DNA of 64,000 nucleotides. Origin: Opisthocomus hoazin. Its lineage: Eukaryota; Chordata; Aves; Opisthocomiformes; Opisthocomidae. The stretch covers positions 4,712,001-4,776,000 of the forward strand of contig NC_134440.1 of NCBI RefSeq assembly GCF_030867145.1, written 5' to 3'. Position 1 is the first letter of the stretch. Each line of letters starts with the position of its first letter. Below the pieces are notes generated by a model. It had not been told where the DNA came from and searched no databases. It saw only the letters and a program-made list of their open reading frames with translations. Below are positions 1 to 61,071 of this stretch, piece by piece. The position numbers and the translations under genes were made by a program.

Positions 1-270
1 TGTCCGCTGCGTCGCTAAAACAAAGGACCCAGAAGGCTGATAATTACACCCGGCACGGCAGCCACATGTTCCCGTTCCTTTCAGCGCCGTCCTTTGTCGC
101 TGTGTGCTGGGCTGAGCTGCAGCATCTCCCCAGCAGAGATGGGAATGCAGCGCCATTCCCCGGGCACGAGCCTGGCCCTGTATCACACGGTCGTAATCCT
201 GCGTGTATGCAGGACGCTACTCTAATACAAAAAAGCCATTCAACAAGTTTCCCTGATTTACTTCGGAGTT

Positions 271-297
271 AATAAATCATGAAAACCCTGAAATAAA
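271..297 (+). promoter_or_regulatory. Possible plus-strand poly(A) signals
   Basis: AATAAA occurs at 271-276 and 292-297, followed by TTGTGCTGG about 20 nt later. This is where the 3' end of a convergent plus-strand gene (PTPRS by mammalian synteny) could fall. No coding sequence links it to any gene, so confidence is low. Confidence 0.2.
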
Positions 298-1415
298 AAA
301 CAAGTGCAAAATATTGTGCTGGATTCCACTATCTTGAGTTTAACACTTTTCTCCCTTGCTCTGGACTGGAGGAAGCCCTAAGGGGAATACCAGGAGCTCG
401 AAGGAGCTCTTCAGCACCAAAAGCCTGCTCCTGGCAGGCATCTTCCTCCTCCTCACCCACCCCGGTGCAGTCGAGTGCCAAGGAACGAATTTAACCTGGT
501 GTAGGAATAAAGCAGCTGGAGAACCTATTTGCAGTTTCCTACAGGAAAGCAAAGAGTTGTTAAACTGAAAGCAAAGCTGTTCAAAAGAAGAAACTTCCCC
601 TACTGAGAACTGGCATAAAAATAAGAAGGAAGAGGACGGCGGGGTTGCAACCATCACCACCCAGGCTTAGGAACCGAGGCACAGAGGAGCGAGAAGCTGT
701 ACCTAAGGCAGAAGGCAATGGCAGGACAGACGTCGGCGTCGGGAAGCTACGTGGGGACACGGCAGCTCTCGGGGCAGGCAGCCCGGCGTGCTCCGGAGCT
801 CGGCGGGGCCTCCCCGCAGCGGATTTTATTCTCGTCTGCAGCCCTGCGCTGACGGGGCTCCGGGTCCCAGGTGCGGTGCCGGAGGCGTTTTGCGCATTTG
901 TGTCGGCACTCAGCTCCCAAATCGGCCACGTTCGCTGCTCCTTCGCACTGGTGACTAAGCCTGCATATTTTAGGAGAGACTGTTTTAGAGATCTTGGTGC
1001 AATTATAAAAACTTCTCAGCTGCAAAGGGTTTTTTTTTTTTGTGCTCAGCTGTATCCAGGCAGAAGCTGGGAGAGGAAAACCAACAGAGAAATTGAATTT
1101 CATCAAACCTCGTCTCCAAAATACATCTGATGTCCAAGATCATGAGACACTTCCGTACTACTTTCCTCACGTGGCAACAGATTGAAACGAGGGTTGTAAG
1201 GGACCATTAGTGCTGGCGCTACCAAGAGCTCGTAGCAATTTGCCTTCGACTCAACGCCATCGTCTGAGGTCGCACAGCCGTGCTGGGAGGGAAGAGGCTC
1301 CATCCAGCTCCCCAGAGGAGGACGGGCTCCTCCAGCTCTTCAGTGAGGAACATCCACCAGATGCGACCAAGAGGGATCCCCCAAGAGCTCAGTGGGCAGG
1401 GGGGAGTTCACTTAC

Positions 1416-1576
1416 CCGTGGCGGAGCGGTGCGGGGCACCTTCTCTGTGGGTCCAGCTCAGCTGCCTGGCCGTCCCAGGCTCGCCGGGAAGCCGTCCCTG
1501 CCCCACGCAGAGCTGGGGGGTCCGTGCAGGCGTGGGGGTCCCTCAAGGGAACACAACACATCCCAGGTGGGCAGAT
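1416..1576 (-). other. Exon-like segment of unknown transcript (161 nt)
   Basis: On the minus strand, a long-pyrimidine acceptor TTTGCTCCTCTCCACAG lies at 1577 and a near-perfect donor CACGG followed by GTAAGTGA at 1415, 161 nt apart, in GC-rich DNA. The segment is open in one frame, but its translation resembles no known family. It could be an internal exon of a lncRNA, of a KDM4B read-through transcript or of an unrecognised minus-strand gene, or it could be chance. Confidence 0.3.
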
Positions 1577-4500
1577 CTGTGGAGAGGAGCAAACGACATA
1601 AAGGTTAAAGCTCTGCCTTTCTCGACTGGAAGAGGAGATTAGGGAGGAAAACGCGTCCGCGGCCCCGGAGCGGCCGTGGCTCCGCAGACCCCAGCTGAAG
1701 GCGAGGGGAGCGCAGCCCCTGCCCCGACCCCCCAGTCCCCGCATCAGTCTTGTGCCAGGGGATTAATTTCTGATTTCACTGTTGCTCTTTATCGGAGAGA
1801 CAGCTCTGAAAGGCACAAATTTTCTCCCCCACCATGGACCTGTCACAATGACAATTATACTTAATAGCGACGGTTCAGCGCTGCCTTTCAGGGGTGCTGA
1901 TGACGGCAGCAAATAGCAGCACATCAGAGAGGTGACAAGACGCTGACAGGCTGTATTCACACGGCATCGCAGGCCCCATCACGCTGCCATCTCCACAAAA
2001 GAAACCCAAGGGGACGTTCCCTTTTCTTGGGCTCTTGGTGACGGGGAGAGGTAGGAGCATGAGGTTAAAAATGCTCTGGTCCAGGACCAGGAGCGGCCAA
2101 GAGAGCCCAGGCTGCAGCGGAAAGCGCGTAAGGAAAAACCCAGCGTGCCAGAGGAAATGGCTTGGTGGTTGGTTTCCCCTCCTTGCAGGCAATCTGAGGG
2201 TGAAACGCTGCAGTGACTCTCGCAGCACTGTAACTAGACGTGAAGTTTGGTCTTAGCGTTTTAAATCCTTCAAAAACATAAATGAGGTCCGAAGTCAAGG
2301 GAAGCACCTCCAAGCATAAACCGCAGTGGGGTCGGGAGGCTCGACGTCGGCGCTCCCTGCCCAGCTTTATCACACAGTTGTGGGGACTCGAAGATGTCAG
2401 TACCAGCTCGGAAAAAAACTCCATGAGGGCATCTCTTACTACTGAGAAAAACTGCAGAGAAATTAATTTGGACAAAATGGACCACGTCCTTGATTTGAGA
2501 ACATCGCAGAAGTGAGAGAAATCATAGCATTTAATAAGCAGCCAACTGTCTGTGCTCTGAAGTAGCAAAAAATGGAATGATAAATTGTTCCTGTCAAACA
2601 GACACCTCCCTCAGCAGGGTGATCTCACAGACGCGTTTGCACTTGGGCAGATTTTTCACTATACACTGACAAAAATCTCACACTAATCACCCACCACAGG
2701 ACACAAAGCTACTGGATTGCAGTGTTAATTCCGTGTTATATCCGAATCCCAGATTAATCAGATGCACCGCTTCTGCGGCCTGGATATTCTCTAGTGGCTC
2801 CAAGCTATTAAGATAACAAAAAGGAAATAAACCTCAGCTCTAAGTGGAGACACAAGGAAATTGGACTTGCACAACAGCCCTTCTCCCCATCTCATCGCTT
2901 CTCCACGTAGAAAATTGTCCAGTGACCCTTCTGTAGCGACAGTCAACTCAGATTTGATCTTTTTAGCCAGGCAGATGAATCCCCGCTATTCCAAACGGCA
3001 GCAGCATCTTGGCTTGTATCATGGGTAACTGACCATTCATTCCTAATCAAAGAAAATTTGCTGTGTTTCCGAGAGATGGCTCCACTAAACGAAGCAGATG
3101 AGCACTGGATCTGTCCATTTATTTATTTTTAAACCATGATCTAGGGCACAGGGGAGGGTATCGCTCCTGTCGCAGAGACAGCTTGGCTATGAGCTCATTT
3201 GCTGGGGGATATTAGCAGCTGGCATCTGAGATGGCAAGGCTAGGGCAGAGAGGTAAGCCAAAGTCAACTGTCCTGAAACACAGCCAAATTCTGATTTATT
3301 CCACAGGAAAAGTGGCTATGTAATTGCAAACAATATTTGCACAGTGACCTTTACACTTTTCCTCTTGGAAACAAAAAATTTAATTGTTTTCCTCCTCTAA
3401 TGCCAAATAACTAACTCCCAGTAATCTTCTATTGCTGTGCAAGTAAACTAAGTAGTAATCTTTTTCTGCTATCAAAGCTGCCAAATCATTCTAGCTCCAC
3501 TTCTCCAACTCATTCCAGTCTTGGTATTTTGCCAACGTTGGTTTGCTTGTGTGGGTGCGTGTGCCAGTACAGTTGTTCATGGGACGAGAAGCAAGAGATG
3601 ACCTGAACATCGGGCTGGAAACTGGGAACCCCCAGAACTCATTCCGAGTGTTGCTGCTGGAGTCCCAAGTAATTTCTTCCATCTTTACTCCCGCTGGCAA
3701 GCTCAAGGGGCAGCAGCAGGTATCGCCCGTATCAGGCACTCCGAAGCAGACACTGTTTAAATTTCACAGGGTTAAATTCATTCACAGGGTCTCCTCATTA
3801 ACCTGTAATGAGATAAAGGGAGGAACTGTCCTTCGCGCCAAGAAACGTGAAACCCATGCCAGGGGAGATCAGCAGGTCACCGGCGGTGCTTGCCACGCGG
3901 CGTGGCCGTGCGTCCCGCAGGCAGACACCCCGGGAGCGCCCCGGGAAGCGGCAGCACCGCGGCAGACGACGGCAGAGCGTGGAAATATCCGTGCGCAGCT
4001 GCCATCACACCTACCTGGCCAGAGGGACGGCGCTGGCACGCGGCAGGCTCCGTGCAGACAGTGTTGCTCCTTGCTTTGATCTGTCCGAGCACAATCCCAC
4101 GCCTGAAAAAGCTCTTCTACAAACCCGCGCTCTCCCCAGCTTGGTCTGTTTGCAGGTCAGGACTTTAATTATTTCAAAAAGGGTGTAAAAAGTTTCTTAG
4201 ACCACATTTAGCTATACGTAGGGCAGGGAAAAGCAGCCCAGACAAGAAAACTAACAAGGACTTGCCTACTGCAGCAAAGGAACCTACTACAGGCAAGGCT
4301 TCACCTTGTGCTGTGAAGAAATTCAAGCCAGAGAGAGAACTGACACAAGCCACACGCTGATCTCTCACCGTCCTCCTCCGAGCCCTCGGAAAACTGACGC
4401 TCACCACCACAGAAGACGTGCCCTCATGAGAAAATCCACGAGCTCAACTCAAATTGTTATTAAGCTAAAACAGCATGCCCAGATGCAAAGCAAATTTTAG

Positions 4501-6660
4501 TTTAAAACGGCTCCTGATTACCTTAAGCCAAAACTCCCCGAGTAAACCACTCCAACCAAAACAAGGGCATTTTTCCAGAAGGGAACTGCACCTGTTTAAC
4601 GAGTAGTTTTATTAAACTGGTGCAATTTGTTCAAGCTGAAGGAGAGCTACTGACGGAGAACTAATATGAACAGCAAGGGAAGAGGAACAGAGAAAAATCC
4701 CCGCAGAATAACCTCGAGAAATAGAAGTTCTGCAAAACTGGCCAAAGCACAGATGTCTCCAGCGTGTGACAAGGCTTTTTCATCATCTGCTCTTTCCCTA
4801 AACCGAACAGTCACAAAAGGAAAGCAAAAAGGAAAGAAGCAAGCACAGCAGGGAGGGAAGAAAGCCCGGGATGGGCTCCCGTGCACACGCAGCGGAGCTG
4901 GAAGCCCGGAGAGGCTGTGATGGGAAAGCCACAACATCCCGTGTGCGAACACGCTGACGTGGATCTGCACGCTGCAGAGCTGCAGGAACGCGTTTGTGAG
5001 AAGAACTGTTTCAGTAGGGCTGGGAGATGCCACAAGAAGTCGTCCGGGGTGAGAGAACCATGACACAGCAGAGGACAAAGCAGCAGCCATCTGATTAAGC
5101 TTTACGGAGCTGGGGCCGTCTGTCCCGCCCCGGCACAGAACAGCTTCACCCCAATACTACTGGTTTTAGCCTTCTGAGTAATACTGTCCTTTACAAAGAA
5201 AAAAAAGGAATTATCTCCCCCCTTTCTTCTCACCAAGCTAAAGATCCTTCTCCAAGCAGACAAGGAGCTCACGCCCCTCCACGCACCGCTCCCCTCTGCA
5301 GCCAGACGGCAGAAGTCTCTGCTGGGCTCCGCACAGGAGCGAGCAGCCTGCTGGTCCCCAGCCTCTCGCTGCTGCCAGCAGTTACCACACGACGACTTCA
5401 TTGTGCACGCGACAGTTGGTGACACCGACTCGGGGAGTTTTTTCAGCTTCCATGCTACAGGTTTCAAAACATCTGCTTGTGCGAAGGCACCCTGCTGTTG
5501 GCCAGCCCAAGCGAGCTGGACCTTGCGAAGCCGCAAGCAGCTGCAGTCCTCTGCGCAGGAGAAAGCATCGCACACCGGCGTCTGGTCCCTCCCATGGCAG
5601 CCCAGGTCCGTCGAAGGCCAAGTTCCACGCAAAGCACTGCAGGGCCAGCGGCCAGCGCCAGGCAGGAGGCAGCTGCAGGGCAGCCACGCGGCGTGGACAC
5701 GCCGTCCGGGGCCGGAGGAGGCCAAACCCGCAGGAGCTCCACAGGATGGAGCAGGCACAAACGGAGAACATGGAAAAGCAAGAGGAGGAAAGCGAAATGT
5801 GCTTTGGTAAGTGATGTAGCTCAGCTGCACGGGTTTAAAAGATACACACAACTACAGTCTCTCCAGGGATAAGGAAGATGGAGAGGTTAGAAGAAGAGGC
5901 TAACGAGCTGTGCTCATCTACTCTTTCATCCACCCTGGCACCGTATGTAGACAGAGGAGAGCGTAGGAAGCAAAGCTCTTCCCTACAGCAGTTGTAGCAT
6001 CCGCGTTGTCTCCCTGAGGACTCCCTGGGCACGGCACAATTTCGTATAACCCTACATCATCTATATTTCAGTGTAGCTATCTCAGCAAGCAAGAGAAACC
6101 CACAGTGACTGCGGGGGGGTTGTGTGGAAATGGCTGTTCCACCCTGCGAGGCTGCGACAGAGCGACGGGAAGGTTTGATCCTCGCCTTTTGATCACTGAT
6201 CCAGGCAGTTACTTGGAAGCACGCACTGCTTCTTAAGACATCTTTAAAATTATATTAGTTCTTATTACAGCAATACAGCAGACCTTAAATTCAAAGGTAA
6301 GCTTGTGGGGGTTTAAATTCCAACGGACTTCGTGCCAGCAGCTTCTTCCCACTAGTACAATTCCTCAGATTATCTCAGGAAAAACTATTAAGCTGCAAAA
6401 GACTGGAAGCTGGAGATCTCTTTCCTTTCACACCATCTGCAGCACTAGCCTCACGCTGCAACAAGTGGAGAGGAATTTGTAGAAAAGTATCAGGGCTCCA
6501 GATGGGAAATCAAGGTGTTTAAACGAAGGTTCAGGAAGATGCTATTTGAAGAGGTTCAATGTCAGCACGACCTCCAAGGGCGAGAAAGAAAAGGCTGCTG
6601 GAAGGTTGTGAAGCAGCCTCCAGAAAGGAAGCAGCAAACTAGTGATTTACAAAAAAGGAT

Positions 6661-6702
6661 TTTAGAACCATCTCTGGTTATTTTAGAACCACCTCTGGTT
6701 AT
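6661..6702. repeat. 21-bp tandem duplication with internal dyad
   Basis: Two adjacent copies of a 21-bp unit (beginning TTTAGAACCA, ending CTCTGGTTAT) differ at one base. Each contains AACCA and TGGTT in inverted order, so each copy can form a small hairpin. It is intergenic and no function is known. Confidence 0.85.
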
Positions 6703-7052
6703 TTCTCATGAGCGAGCCAGCCAGAGCAAATCCTGGACCGTGGGCAAAACAGCTTGCAAGCTTGGTTCTTCATTTTGGGAAGGGGTGCGACGACAGACGA
6801 CTTCTCCTGCATGGTGAGCAGAGAGGAAGGGAGAGACCACGTTCTTCTTCACTCTCAGCTTCTCTTGGCTCAGCTTTACCAACCAGATCGGGGAGCCACC
6901 TTCTCCTGCAGTACAAAAGACTTTAAACTTAGAAATGAAGAGACTTCAGCCCCCCAAAAAGTGTAATTCTGAAGTGCTCAACAGCCTTTAATTCATTACG
7001 AGCCTAGAGGCAGAGAAAAAATTATGCAAAAAATACATCACATCCTTTATCT

Positions 7053-7077
7053 GGGGGGGGGGGGGGGTATTGGGGGG
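7053..7077. repeat. G15 homopolymer plus G6
   Basis: Fifteen consecutive G at 7053-7067, then TATT and six more G at 7072-7077 on the + strand. The minus strand is poly(C). It lies about 600 bp beyond the proposed KDM4B 3' end. Such tracts are hard to sequence, so the exact count may be wrong. Confidence 0.85.
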
Positions 7078-7671
7078 AATCATTATTTTTATAGCACATA
7101 ATCAAACACTTACAAATATGTTTCACCGGAGGAAGGGGAGGGTAGGAATGTGCATTTCCTCTTTCCTTTTCAATAGCCGATGCCCGGAGGCCATCAGTGT
7201 GGTCACTACAGACAATCTGCACAAGTCATTCCTAAACCAAAAGGAGGGATTTAAAAACAAACGAAAAGGGAGAACCCCTGCAACAAGGGCGGGCAACAGT
7301 TCCAGGTTCACGTTTAAACAAAACTCAGCATCTGAATACGGGGTGAGGAAACAAACTTTGTTTTTACAATATAAATAGTATTTTTTAAAGGTACTACATA
7401 TGAATACAGTGTCAGGATTTCAACATGCAGAGGAGATTCCCATTGCTCACAGCCACTCACCCATCCCGCCCATCCCCTCCCACCTCCAAAAAAACATCCT
7501 CTGCTGCTTAAATTCTCTTTCAATTGTTTTAAATATTTCTCTTGTGGTCTGGCAACATTCTTATTCTTTTATACAAGCAAGTTTTCTTCTAAATCATGTC
7601 TTAGCCGACAGGAGACAGCTATGTAGGAGTCACAACCGAGGCTTTTAAGAACCTTGCCAATTTTTAAAACT

Positions 7672-7677
7672 TTTATT
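7672..7677 (-). promoter_or_regulatory. Poly(A) signal AATAAA (distal, second of two)
   Basis: The minus strand reads ACCAATAAAAGTTTTAAAAA, followed about 30-45 nt later by GGTTGTGACTC, a G/U-containing stretch that could serve as a downstream element. Cleavage would fall near 7650. Confidence 0.5.
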
Positions 7678-7689
7678 GGTCTGTTTGTT

Positions 7690-7695
7690 TTTATT
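7690..7695 (-). promoter_or_regulatory. Poly(A) signal AATAAA (distal, first of two)
   Basis: The minus strand reads CCAAGAATAAAAACAAACAG. It is 18 nt upstream of a second AATAAA. Its distance from the stop gives a 3' UTR length similar to that remembered for human KDM4B. Confidence 0.5.
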
Positions 7696-7876
7696 CTTGG
7701 AGACATCTATTGAAAACGCCAAAAACTCAGAAATAAAAAAACCCTGTTTCAAACGTCTTACAAACACGCAGGTGTGCACACGTGCGCTGAGACGCACGCA
7801 CAGAGAAAATCACCCGTCGCAGAGGCAGTCAGAAATAAAGGGAACTCCGGTTCTCTCACAGGAGAACCACCACCAA

Positions 7877-7885
7877 AATAAATAA
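7877..7885 (-). promoter_or_regulatory. AU-rich element nonamer UUAUUUAUU
   Basis: The minus strand reads TTTATTTATTTTGG with a full UUAUUUAUU nonamer, the core of class II AU-rich elements that bind TTP/ZFP36 or HuR. It lies about 185 nt before the distal poly(A) signals, inside the proposed 3' UTR. Function is inferred from the motif only. Confidence 0.5.
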
Positions 7886-9235
7886 ATTAAATATTGCTTT
7901 AGTCTATCTCCACTCTTCCACTAGGACAGTTTAATACCCATCGAGTCTCTTAAGATGCTAATCTACCATCTGCTGGCCCACAAATCCTTCCCACTTATTC
8001 CCTTAAAGATCCAGCTATTGCGTTGCTTAAAAACCTCTCCACAGAACAACGACCACCTTGCAAAGGTGCTTAAAAATCCCGGAATATTGTCTCTCTCTGT
8101 CCAGCAATGTCAGGGAATTAAGTGGAAAAGATGGCTGTACAGCGTTCTGGGTAGCTCTGCTGTCTCGCCGCGGCTTCTGCCAGGCCAAGGCGTTGCGGTA
8201 AGCGGTACGATGTGCCCCTGCCCCACTTCAGCCCGGCGTGGTGGAAGCCACAGCCCCTTCCCAGCTCCAGACTGGGACCGCCTTTCGCTTTCCCTCCAAA
8301 CTGACAGAGGTGCTCCAAAGAGAGTGGAAGACTTTCCAGTGACTTCAGCAGGGTTTGGGTTCGGGCTCTTTTACAAAACACTGCTCCGTAACAGCTCTTC
8401 GACCGGAGGCGATTTGCAGGTGTTCAGGTGGGAGCTGCCCACTCAATACTTTCGGATTTGTTTTTGCCTTTCATGCTCGTTCGACTCTCAGTGACCTGAG
8501 TCCAATCAAATGAAGGGCTTGCATTCCTCTTCCCCAGGAGTATCTCAAAGGCTCAGTCCTTACTTACAGAAAGGATGTCACAACAATCAAAGATGTTTGG
8601 GGAATTTTTTCTTTAATAGAATAAAAGAAAAACATACAAACACCTCCCAGGCTTCTGTCATGGAATGATTCTCACAACTGTAAGGAGCACAACTCAAAAA
8701 AATAAACCCAACACAAAAAAAATAGAGAGAGAGAGAGACAAAGAAAAGAAACCGGTTCCTATGGGAGACATGCCTAGCAGAGAGCTCGAGCAATCCCTCC
8801 ATGCTCCAGGCTGCAGTGGGGAAGGGGGATGGCTCATAAAGGAACTAACACAAGAAGCAGCAACAACAGAACACTTGCCAAAACGGAGTGGAGTATTGTA
8901 ACTGAAAGCCATGCTGATTTTTAACTAGAACGCAACTGTGATGGCAAAGATGGGGAAGGAAGATGACAAGAATGACCAAAACCTGGCCATTTCTTCCCTA
9001 AGTCCCTTCCTGGTGACACGGCAGAAATGCACACATCTATCACATGTCTTTAAGAGAACTACCGGTAAGAAACATCCCAGCTATGAAACACTTCTTTCCC
9101 CATCTTCCAAAGAAGACAGTGTTTCTTTACAAAAAAAAAAAAACCCAGAACTTTCCAGGACGTCTGCTCTTGCTCGCTCTCTCCCCGCTGTAATATTAGT
9201 CACATTTCATTTGGGGGTGAGAGGGGAGGATTCTG

Positions 9236-9241
9236 TTTATT
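9236..9241 (-). promoter_or_regulatory. Possible proximal poly(A) signal AATAAA
   Basis: The canonical hexamer sits about 530 nt after the stop. It would give a short 3' UTR lacking the AU-rich element if used. Usage is unknown. Confidence 0.3.
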
Positions 9242-9771
9242 TTCTGTCTTAAAGCCAGAATCTAGAAAAATGTTTTGTCGAAACTTCTGTTTTCCTATTT
9301 TTGTTTGCCTTTTTTTTTTTAATAATGCTCATTTATAGAAAACTTCACAAAGGTGACGTCTATGTACAGAAAACAATTCCAAAGGCTGCTTCAGTAGTCA
9401 ATGTAATAGCACCTTTAAAGACAAAAGAGTTTGACGTATTTTAAAAAGTCATTTTGTTAAATGTTAACCCTTTCCAAGCCTCATAAAAAGGAGCAGGTCA
9501 CAAAGCTCCATTAGTACCAACTCCTCCAAAGTCTCTGTGTGAAATGGTGTCTGAAGGTGTTTCAAGCTCCCTACTCTATTGGTCAGCAACGTCTGGCAAA
9601 GTAGAGGTAGCGTGCAGCCAGACAGGATCTTCTCGCAGTTCAAACCAAGAGCAGATGAAAGAATTCACAGCAGGCTATTGCACAAGGGTGGTCTTCTATT
9701 CCACAGTTTCGTGTTTATTTTTCCAGAAAAGGCCTGAAAAGGGTTAATTTAATATTTTTATTTAATCCTAG

Positions 9772-61071
<51,300 letters not shown>

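Larger units (their letters stand above)
1..7649. other. Intergenic region downstream of KDM4B
   Basis: No protein-coding gene was recognised on either strand. The region alternates AT-rich DNA with CpG-rich patches (about 790-900, 1280-1740, 3885-4045 and 5280-5750). In mammals the next gene is PTPRS, converging on KDM4B. No receptor tyrosine phosphatase sequence was found here, so its coding part must lie further left if synteny holds. Long open frames in the GC-rich patches (for example on the minus strand over 5102-5851) show no domain and are composition artefacts. A minus-strand exon-like segment is listed separately. Confidence 0.7.
7650..9771 (-). other. KDM4B: KDM4B 3' UTR (proposed extent)
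   Basis: The untranslated region starts after the stop at 9772. Its end is inferred from paired AATAAA signals at 7690-7695 and 7672-7677, giving about 2.1 kb. The stretch is more AT-rich than the flank, with long A/T runs, a CT repeat (GA on the + strand, 8724-8738) and an AU-rich nonamer. Other AATAAA hexamers at 9757-9762, 9714-9719 and 9236-9241 could give shorter forms. The exact end needs transcript data. Confidence 0.6.

Noticed and set aside
356..568. Short plus-strand frame with a signal-peptide-like stretch (LLLAGIFLLLTHPGAVEC)
   Set aside because: Only 70 codons, no family resemblance, no promoter or splice evidence, and a single hydrophobic stretch is expected by chance.
5102..5851. 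249-residue minus-strand open frame, with further long frames on both strands in the same place
   Set aside because: GC-rich DNA with few stops in all frames; no domain, no splice context and Cys/Arg/Ala-rich noise-like composition.
6487..6600. Weak resemblance to CR1 body sequence (AGGTGTTTAAACGAAGGTTC)
   Set aside because: Too short and too diverged to call without a library search.
1..7000. Possible PTPRS 3' exons, expected by mammalian synteny
   Set aside because: No phosphatase-domain sequence was found on either strand; only possible poly(A) signals at 271-297 remain.
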